Source of the DNA: Tateyamaria sp947503385
GTDB taxonomy: Bacteria; Pseudomonadota; Alphaproteobacteria; Rhodobacterales; Rhodobacteraceae
Length of the DNA stretch: 64,000 bases
Direction of reading: 5' to 3'
NCBI RefSeq assembly: GCF_051195235.1
Contig: NZ_JBNFZM010000002.1
Coordinates: forward strand, 710,614-774,613
The position numbers and the translations under genes are program-made. The notes under the pieces were generated by a model that was not told the DNA's origin, made no database searches, and saw only the letters and a list, made by a program, of their open reading frames with translations. Of this stretch, positions 45,108 through 53,429 are shown piece by piece (positions within the stretch are counted from its first letter, which is position 1; each line of letters starts with the position of its first letter).

Positions 45108-46222
45108 CCGTCAAGGGATGGTGCCCCGGGGCGTATCGCCCGATGATGTCCGGTGATGGGCTGATCGTGCGCATACGCCCCCGTCTGGCGCGTTTGGATG
45201 CAGATCAGGCTTTGGGTCTGTGTGCGCTGTCGCATCGGTTTGGAAACGGGATCATCGATCTGACCAGTCGCGCCAATTTGCAACTGCGCGGCGTACAGGC
45301 AGCAGACCATCCATCGCTGTTGGCAGAGCTTTTGGCGTTGGGTTTGCTTGACGACACGCCCGAGGTTGAGGCACGGCGCAATATCACCGTCACACCCCTC
45401 TGGCGCGACGGGGATATGACCACGCGGCTACACGCGGCAATCTGCGCGCGGCTGGGTGATTTGCCGGCGCTTCCAGCCAAAGTCGGGGTGGGCATCGACA
45501 CTGGACCCGCACCTATACTGTCCGGAGTACCCGCAGATTTCCGCTTTGAACGGACGGCTGAGGGTGCGCTGCTTCTCCGGTTGAACGGGATCAGCCGTGG
45601 CCGCGCCGTGACGGAGGACGATGCGGCAGACGCCCTGATCGAGATGGCGGCGTGGTTCCTGTCTACGGGTGGGTCCGCGTCAAAACGTGTCGACCGTCAT
45701 GTGGCCTCAACGCCGCCACCGGCGGATTGGTCCGCCGTTTTGCCCGCAGCAGCGGCGCAGCGCTTGCAGCCCGGCGTCGGTGCGTCCGGCACGATCCTCG
45801 GAGCGCCTTTCGGCAGCCTTGATGCCAATGCCCTTGCCCGGTTGATCCGCGACAGCGGCGCTGCGGCGCTGCGCGTCACTCCATGGCGACTGTTCCTGCT
45901 CGAAGAGGCGCACGTGACGGACCCGAGCCCGTTCGTGGCCACGGCGGGCGATCCGCTGTTGAGCGCACATGCCTGCCCCGGTGCGCCTGCCTGTACAGCG
46001 GCAAGTGTCGACACCCGCAAACTGGCCCGTGCGCTGGCCCCGTTTTATCCGCGCGGCCTACATGTATCCGGCTGCGCCAAAGGCTGCGCGTACCCCCGCT
46101 CCGCACCGACGACATTCACCGGGCGCGACGGCGCGTTTGACCTTGTGGAACAGGGCGCTCCATGGGATGAGCCGCGCCAGCGCGGGCTCTCCGCAGACGA
46201 CATAATGATGCAGGTCATGTGA
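45104..46222 (+). CDS. cobG: Precorrin-3B synthase CobG
   Basis: Oxygen-dependent monooxygenase that prepares precorrin-3A for ring contraction, a hallmark of the aerobic pathway. It is a sulfite/nitrite-reductase-like Fe-S protein of 372 aa. The 4Fe-4S cysteines are in C-P-G-A-P-A-C (about residue 293) and G-C-A-K-G-C-A-Y-P (about 325). The N-terminus has K-G-W-C-P-G-A-Y-R-P-M-x-S-G-D-G, typical of CobG. It overlaps cobN and cobH by four bases each. Some Rhodobacter use CobZ instead, so its presence is informative. Confidence 0.93.
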   Translation: MTVKGWCPGAYRPMMSGDGLIVRIRPRLARLDADQALGLCALSHRFGNGIIDLTSRANLQLRGVQAADHPSLLAELLALGLLDDTPEVEARRNITVTPLWRDGDMTTRLHAAICARLGDLPALPAKVGVGIDTGPAPILSGVPADFRFERTAEGALLLRLNGISRGRAVTEDDAADALIEMAAWFLSTGGSASKRVDRHVASTPPPADWSAVLPAAAAQRLQPGVGASGTILGAPFGSLDANALARLIRDSGAAALRVTPWRLFLLEEAHVTDPSPFVATAGDPLLSAHACPGAPACTAASVDTRKLARALAPFYPRGLHVSGCAKGCAYPRSAPTTFTGRDGAFDLVEQGAPWDEPRQRGLSADDIMMQVM

Positions 46223-46851
46223 TGCCCTACGAATACGAAACCGATGGCGCGGCCATCTACCTGCAAAGCTTTGCCACCATACGGGCCGAAGCGGACCTGA
46301 TGGCTTTTGCACCGGACGAGGAACAGGTGGCGGTGCGGATGATCCATGCCGCAGGCATGGTCGGGCTGGAACGTCATATCCGCTTTTCCCCCGGTTTCGT
46401 GGCCGCTGCACGCGGCGCATTGGAAGCGGGTGCGCCCATCCTATGCGACGCGCGCATGGTCAGTGAGGGGATCACCCGGCCACGGCTGCCCGCCGACAAC
46501 GCGGTGATCTGCACGCTGCACGACGAACCTGTCCGCGCGCTGGCCGCCGAAATGGGCAACACACGTTCTGCCGCAGCGCTTGAGCTGTGGCGGCCGCATC
46601 TTGGTGGTGCCGTGGTGGCCATCGGCAACGCCCCCACGGCACTGTTCCATCTGCTCAATATGCTCGAAGACCCCGCCTGCCCGCGCCCTGCCGCGATCAT
46701 TGGCTGCCCCGTCGGCTTTGTCGGCGCGGTCGAGAGCAAGGACGCGCTGTGGGCCGATCAACCGGTGCCGTCCTGTATCGTGCAGGGGCGGCTGGGCGGC
46801 AGTGCGATCACGGTTGCTGCCGTCAACGCCATCGCGAGCCGCACGGAATGA
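46219..46851 (+). CDS. cobH: Precorrin-8X methylmutase CobH
   Basis: Moves the C-11 methyl to C-12 to form hydrogenobyrinic acid. It is 210 aa. Signatures are M-I-H-A-A-G-M-V near residue 39 (catalytic His), C-D-A-R-M-V near 76, N-T-R-S-A-A-A-L near 114 and G-N-A-P-T-A-L near 136. The C-terminus has G-C-P-V-G-F-V-G-A-V-E-S-K, characteristic of CobH/CbiC. Four-base overlaps link it to cobG and cobI. Confidence 0.95.
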   Translation: MMPYEYETDGAAIYLQSFATIRAEADLMAFAPDEEQVAVRMIHAAGMVGLERHIRFSPGFVAAARGALEAGAPILCDARMVSEGITRPRLPADNAVICTLHDEPVRALAAEMGNTRSAAALELWRPHLGGAVVAIGNAPTALFHLLNMLEDPACPRPAAIIGCPVGFVGAVESKDALWADQPVPSCIVQGRLGGSAITVAAVNAIASRTE

Positions 46852-47576
46852 GCGTCGGCACGGTGTACGGTGTTGGCCTTGGTCCGGGCGACCCGGACCT
46901 GATGAGCGTTAGGGCCGACCGTTTGCTGCGCAGGGCCAAACATGTGGCCTTTTTTCGCAAGGCCGGACGGCCCGGTCAGGCGCGGCGGATTGTGGAAGGG
47001 ATGCTGCCCGAGGATCGCGTGGAATTCCCCATGGAATACCCTGTCACAACCGAAATCCCCCTCACCGATCCGCGCTACAATGAGATCCTGAGCCGCTTTT
47101 ATGCTGAGTGTACGGCCCATTTGCGCGGTCTGGCCCAAGCGGGCGAGGATGTTGTCGTGCTGTGCGAGGGTGATCCGTTCTTTTACGGCTCGTTCATGCA
47201 CCTTTACACACGTCTCAAGGACGATACGCCGGTCGAGGTCGTGCCCGCCATCACAGGTATGTCCGGCGCGTGGACGGCCACCGGCGCGCCTGTCACGTGG
47301 GGCGACGACATCCTGACGGTGCTGATGGGCACGCTCGACGAAGACACACTGGCCGCACGCATGGGCGCGGCAGATGCCATTGTGGTGATGAAGATCGGGC
47401 GCAATATCGAAAAGGTCCGCCGCGCCCTGCGCCGCGCGGGCAAATACGATGCGGCCCACCTGATCGAATTTGCCACGATGCCGAACCAAAGCGTGCAGTT
47501 GCTGTCTGATGCTGAGGACAAGGTGACACCCTATTTTTCGATCATCGTCGTACACGGTCAGGGGCGGCGCCCATGA
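46848..47576 (+). CDS. cobI: Precorrin-2 C20-methyltransferase CobI
   Basis: SAM-dependent corrin methyltransferase that converts precorrin-2 to precorrin-3A. It is 242 aa. Motifs are G-V-G-L-G-P-G-D-P-D-L near the N-terminus, V-V-V-L-C-E-G-D-P-F-F-Y-G-S near 100, and V-P-A-I-T-G-M-S-G near 133. The ATG at 46848 overlaps the cobH stop by four bases; the frame further upstream is read-through of cobH. It ends overlapping cobJ. Confidence 0.95.
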   Translation: MSVGTVYGVGLGPGDPDLMSVRADRLLRRAKHVAFFRKAGRPGQARRIVEGMLPEDRVEFPMEYPVTTEIPLTDPRYNEILSRFYAECTAHLRGLAQAGEDVVVLCEGDPFFYGSFMHLYTRLKDDTPVEVVPAITGMSGAWTATGAPVTWGDDILTVLMGTLDEDTLAARMGAADAIVVMKIGRNIEKVRRALRRAGKYDAAHLIEFATMPNQSVQLLSDAEDKVTPYFSIIVVHGQGRRP

Positions 47577-48343
47577 GCGGTTGGGTGGTCATTGCCGGTC
47601 TCGGGCCGGGCGCTGATGCGTTGGTCACGCCCGAAGTCACCGCTGCCCTGGCCGAAGCGACGGATATCGTGGGCTACATTCCATATGTTGCGCGGGTGGC
47701 CCCACGCAGCGGGCTGACACTGCACGCCTCCGACAATCGGGTCGAACTGGACCGGGCGCGGCACGCGCTGGAGATGGCGCAGGCGGGGCGCAGGGTCGTC
47801 GTGGTTTCGTCCGGCGATCCGGGCGTCTTCGCAATGGCGGCAGCCGTCTACGAGGCGGTCGAGGCCGGCGACCCTGTGTGGCGCAGGCTCGACATTCGCG
47901 TCTTGCCGGGCATCACAGCGATGCTCGCCGCCGCCGCAAGGGTTGGTGCGCCGTTGGGGCATGACTTCTGCGCGATCAACCTCAGCGACAACCTCAAACC
48001 ATGGACCCTGATCGAGAAACGATTGCGGCTGGCGGTCGAGGCGGATTTCGCCATGGCATTCTACAACCCGCGCTCAAAGGCGCGGCCCGAAGGATTTGGA
48101 CGCGCGCTGGCCCTGCTGCAAGAGACATGCGGCGATGGGCGGCCCGTGATCTTTGCCCGCGCGGTGTCCACACCGGACGAAAGCATCAACATCGTTCCCC
48201 TGCCCGACGCCACGCCGGACATGGCGGATATGCGCACGGTGGTGATACTGGGCGCATCCAACACGACCGTGATCAACGGCGGGCTGCGCCCGATGGTCTA
48301 CACGCCCCGGTCAGTCCCTGTGAACGGGTCAGTCACCGGATGA
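47573..48343 (+). CDS. cobJ: Precorrin-3B C17-methyltransferase CobJ
   Basis: Methylates C-17 and contracts the ring of precorrin-3B to give precorrin-4. It is 256 aa. Motifs are I-A-G-L-G-P-G-A-D-A-L at the N-terminus, V-V-S-S-G-D-P-G-V-F-A-M near 83, V-L-P-G-I-T-A-M-L-A-A near 112, and F-Y-N-P-R-S-K near 162, the last being diagnostic for CobJ/CbiH. The 3' end overlaps the end of cobK on the opposite strand by 46 bases. Confidence 0.95.
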   Translation: MSGWVVIAGLGPGADALVTPEVTAALAEATDIVGYIPYVARVAPRSGLTLHASDNRVELDRARHALEMAQAGRRVVVVSSGDPGVFAMAAAVYEAVEAGDPVWRRLDIRVLPGITAMLAAAARVGAPLGHDFCAINLSDNLKPWTLIEKRLRLAVEADFAMAFYNPRSKARPEGFGRALALLQETCGDGRPVIFARAVSTPDESINIVPLPDATPDMADMRTVVILGASNTTVINGGLRPMVYTPRSVPVNGSVTG

Positions 48344-49071
48344 GCGATCCAGTCCAAAACGTCCTGCACGTTATGAGCCACTTGCCGATCAGGCAGTGCG
48401 GGGCGGTCGATCATGATGACCGGCAGGCCAAGTTCACGGGCGGCAACGATCTTGGCGTAGGCCCCCGTGCCACCCGCGTTTTTGGACACAACAAGGTCGA
48501 TCCCGTGCTCCAGTATCAGCGCCCGGTCATCCGCTTGGGTGAAGGGACCGCGCGACACCAGAACATGGTGATCCGGAAAGGGTGGTGGCACGCTTGGCGG
48601 ATCGACCAGCCGCAGCAGGTAAAAATGCTGGGGATTGGGGGCAAATGCTGCCAGATGCATACGTCCTACGGCAAGCATGACGCGGGCCGCGGGACGATCA
48701 AGTGCGGTGACGGCACCGGCGATATCAGGCACGGGATGCCACTGGTCCCCCGGCGACGGCTCCCATGGTGCGCGTGTCAATGCCAAGAGCGGAACGCGCG
48801 CCGCAGCACAGGCGGCGACGGCATTGCGGCTCATCTGCGCGGCAAAGGGATGCGTGGCGTCGATCACGTGGGTGATGCCCGCACTGCGGATGTACTCCAC
48901 CAGCCCCGCCACACCGCCAAAGCCGCCGATGCGCTGCGGCAATGGCTGGCGTCGCGGACGCTCCACCCGACCGGCAAAGCTGACGACACCGGACAGATTG
49001 CGGTCCGCAGCGGCGTTGGCCAGCTGTGTGGCTTCGGTCGTGCCGGCAAGGATCAGAAGATTGGGCGTCAT
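48298..49071 (-). CDS. cobK: Precorrin-6A reductase CobK, antisense within the operon
   Basis: NADPH-dependent reductase that forms precorrin-6B. It is 257 aa. The N-terminal Rossmann motif is L-L-I-L-A-G-T-T-E-A near residue 5. Family blocks V-I-D-A-T-H-P-F-A near 70, and S-R-G-P-F-T and S-K-N-A-G-G-T-G-A-Y-A-K-I near the C-terminus, are present. It is the only gene of the run on the minus strand. Its ATG (49071-49069) shares the CATG with the cobL ATG (49070), and its 3' end overlaps cobJ. Its expression must come from a promoter inside cobL, or from another minus-strand source. Confidence 0.95.
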   Translation of the reverse strand: MTPNLLILAGTTEATQLANAAADRNLSGVVSFAGRVERPRRQPLPQRIGGFGGVAGLVEYIRSAGITHVIDATHPFAAQMSRNAVAACAAARVPLLALTRAPWEPSPGDQWHPVPDIAGAVTALDRPAARVMLAVGRMHLAAFAPNPQHFYLLRLVDPPSVPPPFPDHHVLVSRGPFTQADDRALILEHGIDLVVSKNAGGTGAYAKIVAARELGLPVIMIDRPALPDRQVAHNVQDVLDWIAHPVTDPFTGTDRGV

Positions 49072-50257
49072 GTCTGAGGCGTGGCTGACAATTGTGGGTA
49101 TGGGCGAGGACGGGGTTGCAGGCCTCGGCGCACGAAGTCAAGCGGCACTGGACGCCGCAGATGTCATCATGGCCCCACCCCGCCATCTGGCGCATGTGCC
49201 GGACGGCCCAGCAGAGCGCGTGGAATGGCCTGTGCCCTTTGCCGATGGGATTGCCCTTTTGGCCAGTCTGCGGGGCCAGCGTGTCGTTGTGCTGGCATCT
49301 GGCGATCCCTTCTGGTTCGGCGCAGGGTCGGTTATCGCCCGCAGCTTTGGCCGCGAGGAGTGGCGCGCCCTGCCCGGCCCGTCCTGCTTTGCGCTTGCTG
49401 CGGCCGAACTGGGCTGGGCGCTCGAAAACACAATTTGCCTTGGTCTTCACGCGGCCCCGCTGGAACGGTTGCGACCGGTCTTGTCACCCGGTGTCCATGT
49501 GATCACGACACTACGCGACGGCGACGCGGTTACGCGGCTATGCAGCTACCTGAGCAAACACGGGTTTGGCGAAAGTGCAGTGACCATACTTGAGCGTCTG
49601 GGGGCGGGTGATACCAAAGTGACCACCGGCACAGCGCAGGACCTGAAGGGACAATTTGCCCATCCTCTGGTGGCGGCGATTGATGTTGCAGGCGACGGGC
49701 CCGCTCTGACCGTTGTCAGCGGTCAGCGGGATGACCTCTTTGCCAGCGATGGGCAGATCACGAAACGCCCAGTGCGCGCCATCACTCTGTCAACGCTTGC
49801 GCCGCACCCGGGTGAGCATCTGTGGGATGTGGGGGGTGGCTCAGGCTCCATCGCGCTGGAATGGTTGCTGGCGCATCCGTCCAACCGTGCCACGGCGTTT
49901 GAAATGCGTTCCGACCGAGCGGCGCGCATCCTGTCCAATGCGGAAACATTGGGCGTTGGCCACCGTCTGCACGTCATCGAAGGTGCTGCACCCGATGCGC
50001 TGGCCGAGGCCAAGGTGCCTGATGCTGTCTTTGTCGGCGGCGGTCTGTCGCAGGTCCTGCTGGATGCGGTGACCTCGTTGCCTGCAAGGATCGTTGCAAA
50101 CGCTGTCACGCTGGAGGGCGAGGCGTTGCTGGCCCACGCGCAGGCTTCCCATGGCGGGACACTGATGCGGATCGAACTCAGCCAAAGCGCGCCGCTGGGG
50201 GCCAAGCGCGGCTGGTCCCGGTCCTACCCCGTTGTACAATGGAGCCTCGTACGATGA
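49070..50257 (+). CDS. cobL: Precorrin-6Y methyltransferase CobL (CbiE-CbiT fusion)
   Basis: Bifunctional enzyme that methylates C-5 and C-15 and decarboxylates the C-12 acetate chain. It is 395 aa. The N-terminal CbiE-like half has V-G-M-G-E-D-G-V-A-G-L and V-L-A-S-G-D-P-F-W-F-G-A-G near 77. The C-terminal CbiT half has the SAM motif L-W-D-V-G-G-G-S-G-S-I near 247-257, and D-A-V-F-V-G-G-G near 320. The ATG at 49070 overlaps the divergent cobK start. Stop overlaps the cobE start by ATGA. Confidence 0.95.
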   Translation: MSEAWLTIVGMGEDGVAGLGARSQAALDAADVIMAPPRHLAHVPDGPAERVEWPVPFADGIALLASLRGQRVVVLASGDPFWFGAGSVIARSFGREEWRALPGPSCFALAAAELGWALENTICLGLHAAPLERLRPVLSPGVHVITTLRDGDAVTRLCSYLSKHGFGESAVTILERLGAGDTKVTTGTAQDLKGQFAHPLVAAIDVAGDGPALTVVSGQRDDLFASDGQITKRPVRAITLSTLAPHPGEHLWDVGGGSGSIALEWLLAHPSNRATAFEMRSDRAARILSNAETLGVGHRLHVIEGAAPDALAEAKVPDAVFVGGGLSQVLLDAVTSLPARIVANAVTLEGEALLAHAQASHGGTLMRIELSQSAPLGAKRGWSRSYPVVQWSLVR

Positions 50258-50622
50258 TCGTTGCCGGTTTCGGATTTTCCACCCGCGCCACAGCGCAAAG
50301 CCTCGAAGAGGCGTTGCGCGCGACGGGCTATGTTGGTCCGCTCGACATGGTGGCGTGCCCGGATGACAAGGCCCTGTCGGACGTGATGTCGGATATTGCG
50401 CGCCCCCGTGGGCTGATGATCAATGCCGTGCGCCCGGGCAAGCTGGAACAGGCCCAAACACGGACACAATCCGTTATCAGTCGACTGATGCGGCGCACCG
50501 GCTCTGTGGCCGAGGCCGCCGCGCTTGCCGCCGCTGGACCGGACGCGCGCCTGTTGCACCCACGCGCCATATCCGATGACCGCCTTGCAACCTGCGCCAT
50601 TGCCCAAGGAGCCGCCACATGA
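50254..50622 (+). CDS. cobE: CobE, CbiG C-terminal-like protein
   Basis: A 122-aa protein corresponding to the C-terminal domain of CbiG. It starts M-I-V-A-G-F-G-F-S-T-R-A-T, and near residue 103 it has L-L-H-P-R-A-I-S-D-D-R-L-A-T-C-A-I-A. CobE is required for, or assists, the aerobic pathway in several alphaproteobacteria, but its exact reaction is not agreed. It fits between cobL and cobM with ATGA overlaps at both ends. There is no cobF in the window, so CobE may be relevant to the acetate-removal step (inference). Confidence 0.85.
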   Translation: MIVAGFGFSTRATAQSLEEALRATGYVGPLDMVACPDDKALSDVMSDIARPRGLMINAVRPGKLEQAQTRTQSVISRLMRRTGSVAEAAALAAAGPDARLLHPRAISDDRLATCAIAQGAAT

Positions 50623-51413
50623 CCGTCCATTTCATCGGCGCAGGCCCCGGTGCGCCCGACCTGCTGACCCTGCGCGGTCGCGACCTGATCGCGGCCTGCC
50701 CCGTCTGCCTCTATGCAGGTTCTCTGGTGCCGGAGGCGGTGCTTGAACATTGCCCCAAAGGCGCGCGGATCGTGAACACAGCATCCATGGACCTTGATGA
50801 CATCATGGCCGAGATTGAGGCGGCGCAGGTCAAGGGCCACGATGTCGCAAGGCTGCATTCAGGCGACCTGTCGGTCTGGTCCGCGATGGGCGAACAGTTG
50901 CGCCGGATCAAAGCGGCAGGCATCCCTTTTACTGTGACGCCGGGCGTGCCCTCATTTGCTGCGGCAGCCGCATCGCTTGGGGCGGAACTGACATTGCCGG
51001 GCGTTGCGCAATCGGTGGTGCTGACCCGCACGCCGGGGCGCGCTTCGACCATGCCATCGGGCGAGACGCTGGAAAATTTTGCGGCGACAGGGGCGACGCT
51101 GGCCATTCATCTGTCCATCGGCAATCTGGGGCAGGTGATCAATGATCTGACCCCGGCCTATGGCGCCGACTGCCCGGTGGCGATTGTGTATCGCGCCAGT
51201 TGGCCGGACGAACAGATCATTCACGCCACGCTTGGCACCTTGCGGGAGGCGATGCATGACGGGATCAGCCGCACGGCGCTAATCCTTGTTGGTCATGTCC
51301 TGGGCGCGTCAGACTTTGATGAAAGCTGCCTCTATGCCGCCGACTACGACCGCCGCTACCGCCCACAAAGCGCGGAAAGCCCATGGGCCAGTTGGGAGCA
51401 TGGCGATGACTAG
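50619..51413 (+). CDS. cobM: Precorrin-4 C11-methyltransferase CobM
   Basis: Adds the C-11 methyl group to give precorrin-5. It is 264 aa. The family motifs are F-I-G-A-G-P-G-A-P-D-L-L-T-L-R-G at the N-terminus, V-A-R-L-H-S-G-D-L-S-V-W-S-A near 82-95, and V-T-P-G-V-P-S-F near 107. P-V-A-I-V-Y-R-A-S-W-P-D-E near 187 is typical of CobM/CbiF. It overlaps cobE by four bases and cobB by eight. Confidence 0.96.
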   Translation: MTVHFIGAGPGAPDLLTLRGRDLIAACPVCLYAGSLVPEAVLEHCPKGARIVNTASMDLDDIMAEIEAAQVKGHDVARLHSGDLSVWSAMGEQLRRIKAAGIPFTVTPGVPSFAAAAASLGAELTLPGVAQSVVLTRTPGRASTMPSGETLENFAATGATLAIHLSIGNLGQVINDLTPAYGADCPVAIVYRASWPDEQIIHATLGTLREAMHDGISRTALILVGHVLGASDFDESCLYAADYDRRYRPQSAESPWASWEHGDD

Positions 51414-52713
51414 GGGGCTGATGATTTCTGCCCCGGCATCGGGCACAGGCAAGACGACAGTGATGCTGGGCCTGTTGCGCGCGCTGCGCGAAGACGGGCT
51501 GGTGGTTCAGCCTTACAAGAGCGGGCCGGACTATATTGATCCGGCCTTTCACCTTGCGGCGGCAGGGCGGGCGTCCTTCAACTTTGACACTTGGGCGATG
51601 GACACCAATCTGCTGGGCGGGATTGCGGCACAGCAGTCTGGCGCGGACATTTGCGTGGCCGAGGGGTCCATGGGTCTGTTCGATGGCGTGGCCACGCGCG
51701 GACAATCGGGCTTTGGATCAAGCGCCGAAACGGCGCTTGCCATGGGCTGGCCTGTGGTGCTGGTGATCGACGTGGGCGGTCAGGCGCAATCGGCGGCGGC
51801 CACAGCACTGGGTTTCAAGAGTTACAACCCCGACCTGCCCTTTGCGGGCGTCATCCTGAACCGCGTGGCAAGCCCCCGGCACGAACGGCTCACCCGTCTG
51901 GGGATGGACCGTGCGGGTGTCACCTTACTGGGCTGCCTGCCCCGTCGCGGGGACCTGAAACTGCCGGAACGGCATCTGGGCCTGATCCAAGCGGTAGAGC
52001 ATCCGGACCTTGAGGCTGCAATTGCGGGCTATGCCACCTTCCTGCGCGAGAATGTGGATCTTGAGGCTATCAAGGCCGTCGCTGCCGCAGGACCGGCGCG
52101 CGCCCCGCATCCGCTGCCGCAACCGCCAGCGCAACGGATTGCGCTGGCGCGGGATGCAGCCTTTTCCTTTACCTACCCGCACTTGCTGGAAGGCTGGCGC
52201 GCGACAGGCGCAGAGATTCTGCCGTTTTCGCCCCTGGCGGACGAGGCCCCCGCCCCGGACGCCGATCTGGTGTGGCTGCCGGGCGGCTATCCCGAACTGC
52301 ACGCGGGTCAACTGGCTGCGGCAGGCGCATTTCTGTCGGGCCTGCGCCGTCACGCCGAAACCCGGCCCGTACACGGTGAATGCGGCGGCTATATGGCCCT
52401 CGGGGATGCGTTGATCGACAAGGACGGGACGCGCCACCAGATGGCGGGACTGCTGGGTCTTGTGACCAGCTATGAAAAGCGCAAGTTCCACTTGGGCTAC
52501 CGCCGCGCGGTGCTGCAGGCGCCATTGCCCGGATTTGAGGTCGGCGCGGCGCTGCGGGGACACGAATTCCACTATTCCACGATCCTAGACCAGCCTGATG
52601 CACCGTTGGCGCAGGTCTTTGACGCCGATGGAGGACCCGTGCCCGAAACCGGGTCGCGGCGGGGACATGTGACCGGCACATTCTTTCACCTCATCACGGG
52701 TGAGGCCGCATGA
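51406..52713 (+). CDS. cobB: Cobyrinic/hydrogenobyrinic acid a,c-diamide synthase CobB
   Basis: Glutamine-dependent amidation of the a and c side chains. It is 435 aa. The N-terminal P-loop is A-P-A-S-G-T-G-K-T-T near residue 8-17, followed by Y-K-S-G-P-D-Y-I-D-P-A-F-H, which is diagnostic. The C-terminal class I amidotransferase has the nucleophile in H-G-E-C-G-G-Y-M near 325 and a terminal H-V-T-G-T-F-F-H-L. The start at 51406 (M-T-R-G-L-M-I-S-A) is used; 51400 is an alternative. It overlaps both neighbours. Confidence 0.95.
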   Translation: MTRGLMISAPASGTGKTTVMLGLLRALREDGLVVQPYKSGPDYIDPAFHLAAAGRASFNFDTWAMDTNLLGGIAAQQSGADICVAEGSMGLFDGVATRGQSGFGSSAETALAMGWPVVLVIDVGGQAQSAAATALGFKSYNPDLPFAGVILNRVASPRHERLTRLGMDRAGVTLLGCLPRRGDLKLPERHLGLIQAVEHPDLEAAIAGYATFLRENVDLEAIKAVAAAGPARAPHPLPQPPAQRIALARDAAFSFTYPHLLEGWRATGAEILPFSPLADEAPAPDADLVWLPGGYPELHAGQLAAAGAFLSGLRRHAETRPVHGECGGYMALGDALIDKDGTRHQMAGLLGLVTSYEKRKFHLGYRRAVLQAPLPGFEVGAALRGHEFHYSTILDQPDAPLAQVFDADGGPVPETGSRRGHVTGTFFHLITGEAA

Positions 52714-53429
52714 CCGGGTTTGTGAGCTTTGTCGGATCAGGGCCGGGCGATCCTGAGCTGTTGACCCTAAAGGCTGTGAACCGCCTTGGCCTAGCCGATG
52801 CGGTCCTTTTCGATGACCTGAGCGCGGGGCCGATCCTGACCCATGCGCGTGCCGGTGCAGACCTTGTGGGCGTTGGCAAGCGTGCAGGCCGCCCATCGCC
52901 CAAGCAACACCATGTGAGCCGCCTGTTGGTCGATTACGCGCAGACCGGCCAGCGCGTCGTGCGCCTGAAATCCGGCGACGGCGGCACCTTTGGCCGGCTC
53001 GAAGAAGAAACCGACGCGCTGACAGAGGCGGGCATTCCGTTCGAGATCATCCCCGGCGTGCCATCGGCGTGTGCGGCGGCGGCAGCGGCGGGCATTCCCC
53101 TGACGCGCAGGCTGACGGCGCGGCGGGTACAATTCATCACCGGCCACGATGTGCGCGGTGCCCTGCCCGAAGATCTGAACCTCGCCGCACTCGCAGACAG
53201 CCAAGCGACCACGGTGGTGTTTATGGGTCAGCGGACGTTTCCCGATCTGGCTGCGATGCTGTTGGATGCAGGCTTGCCCGCAGACACGCCAGCGCTGCTG
53301 GCCGAAGGTGTGTCAACGCCGGCACAGGCGCTGCACCGTTCGACCGTCACAGAGCTTGCGGACCGATTGCGTGCAGGCGTCAGTGATGCACCAGCGCTGA
53401 TCCTCTATGGCGCGCTGGCCGAGGGCTAG
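52710..53429 (+). CDS. cobA: Uroporphyrinogen-III C-methyltransferase CobA
   Basis: First committed step of corrin synthesis (SUMT), making precorrin-2 from uroporphyrinogen III. It is 239 aa, a stand-alone enzyme without the CysG siroheme domains. Motifs are V-G-S-G-P-G-D-P-E-L-L-T-L-K-A, V-G-K-R-A-G-R, V-V-R-L-K-S-G-D-G-G-T-F-G-R near 85-98, and G-V-P-S-A-C-A-A-A-A near 115. It is the last gene of the riboswitch-led operon and overlaps the convergent LysR gene by four bases. Confidence 0.96.
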   Translation: MTGFVSFVGSGPGDPELLTLKAVNRLGLADAVLFDDLSAGPILTHARAGADLVGVGKRAGRPSPKQHHVSRLLVDYAQTGQRVVRLKSGDGGTFGRLEEETDALTEAGIPFEIIPGVPSACAAAAAAGIPLTRRLTARRVQFITGHDVRGALPEDLNLAALADSQATTVVFMGQRTFPDLAAMLLDAGLPADTPALLAEGVSTPAQALHRSTVTELADRLRAGVSDAPALILYGALAEG

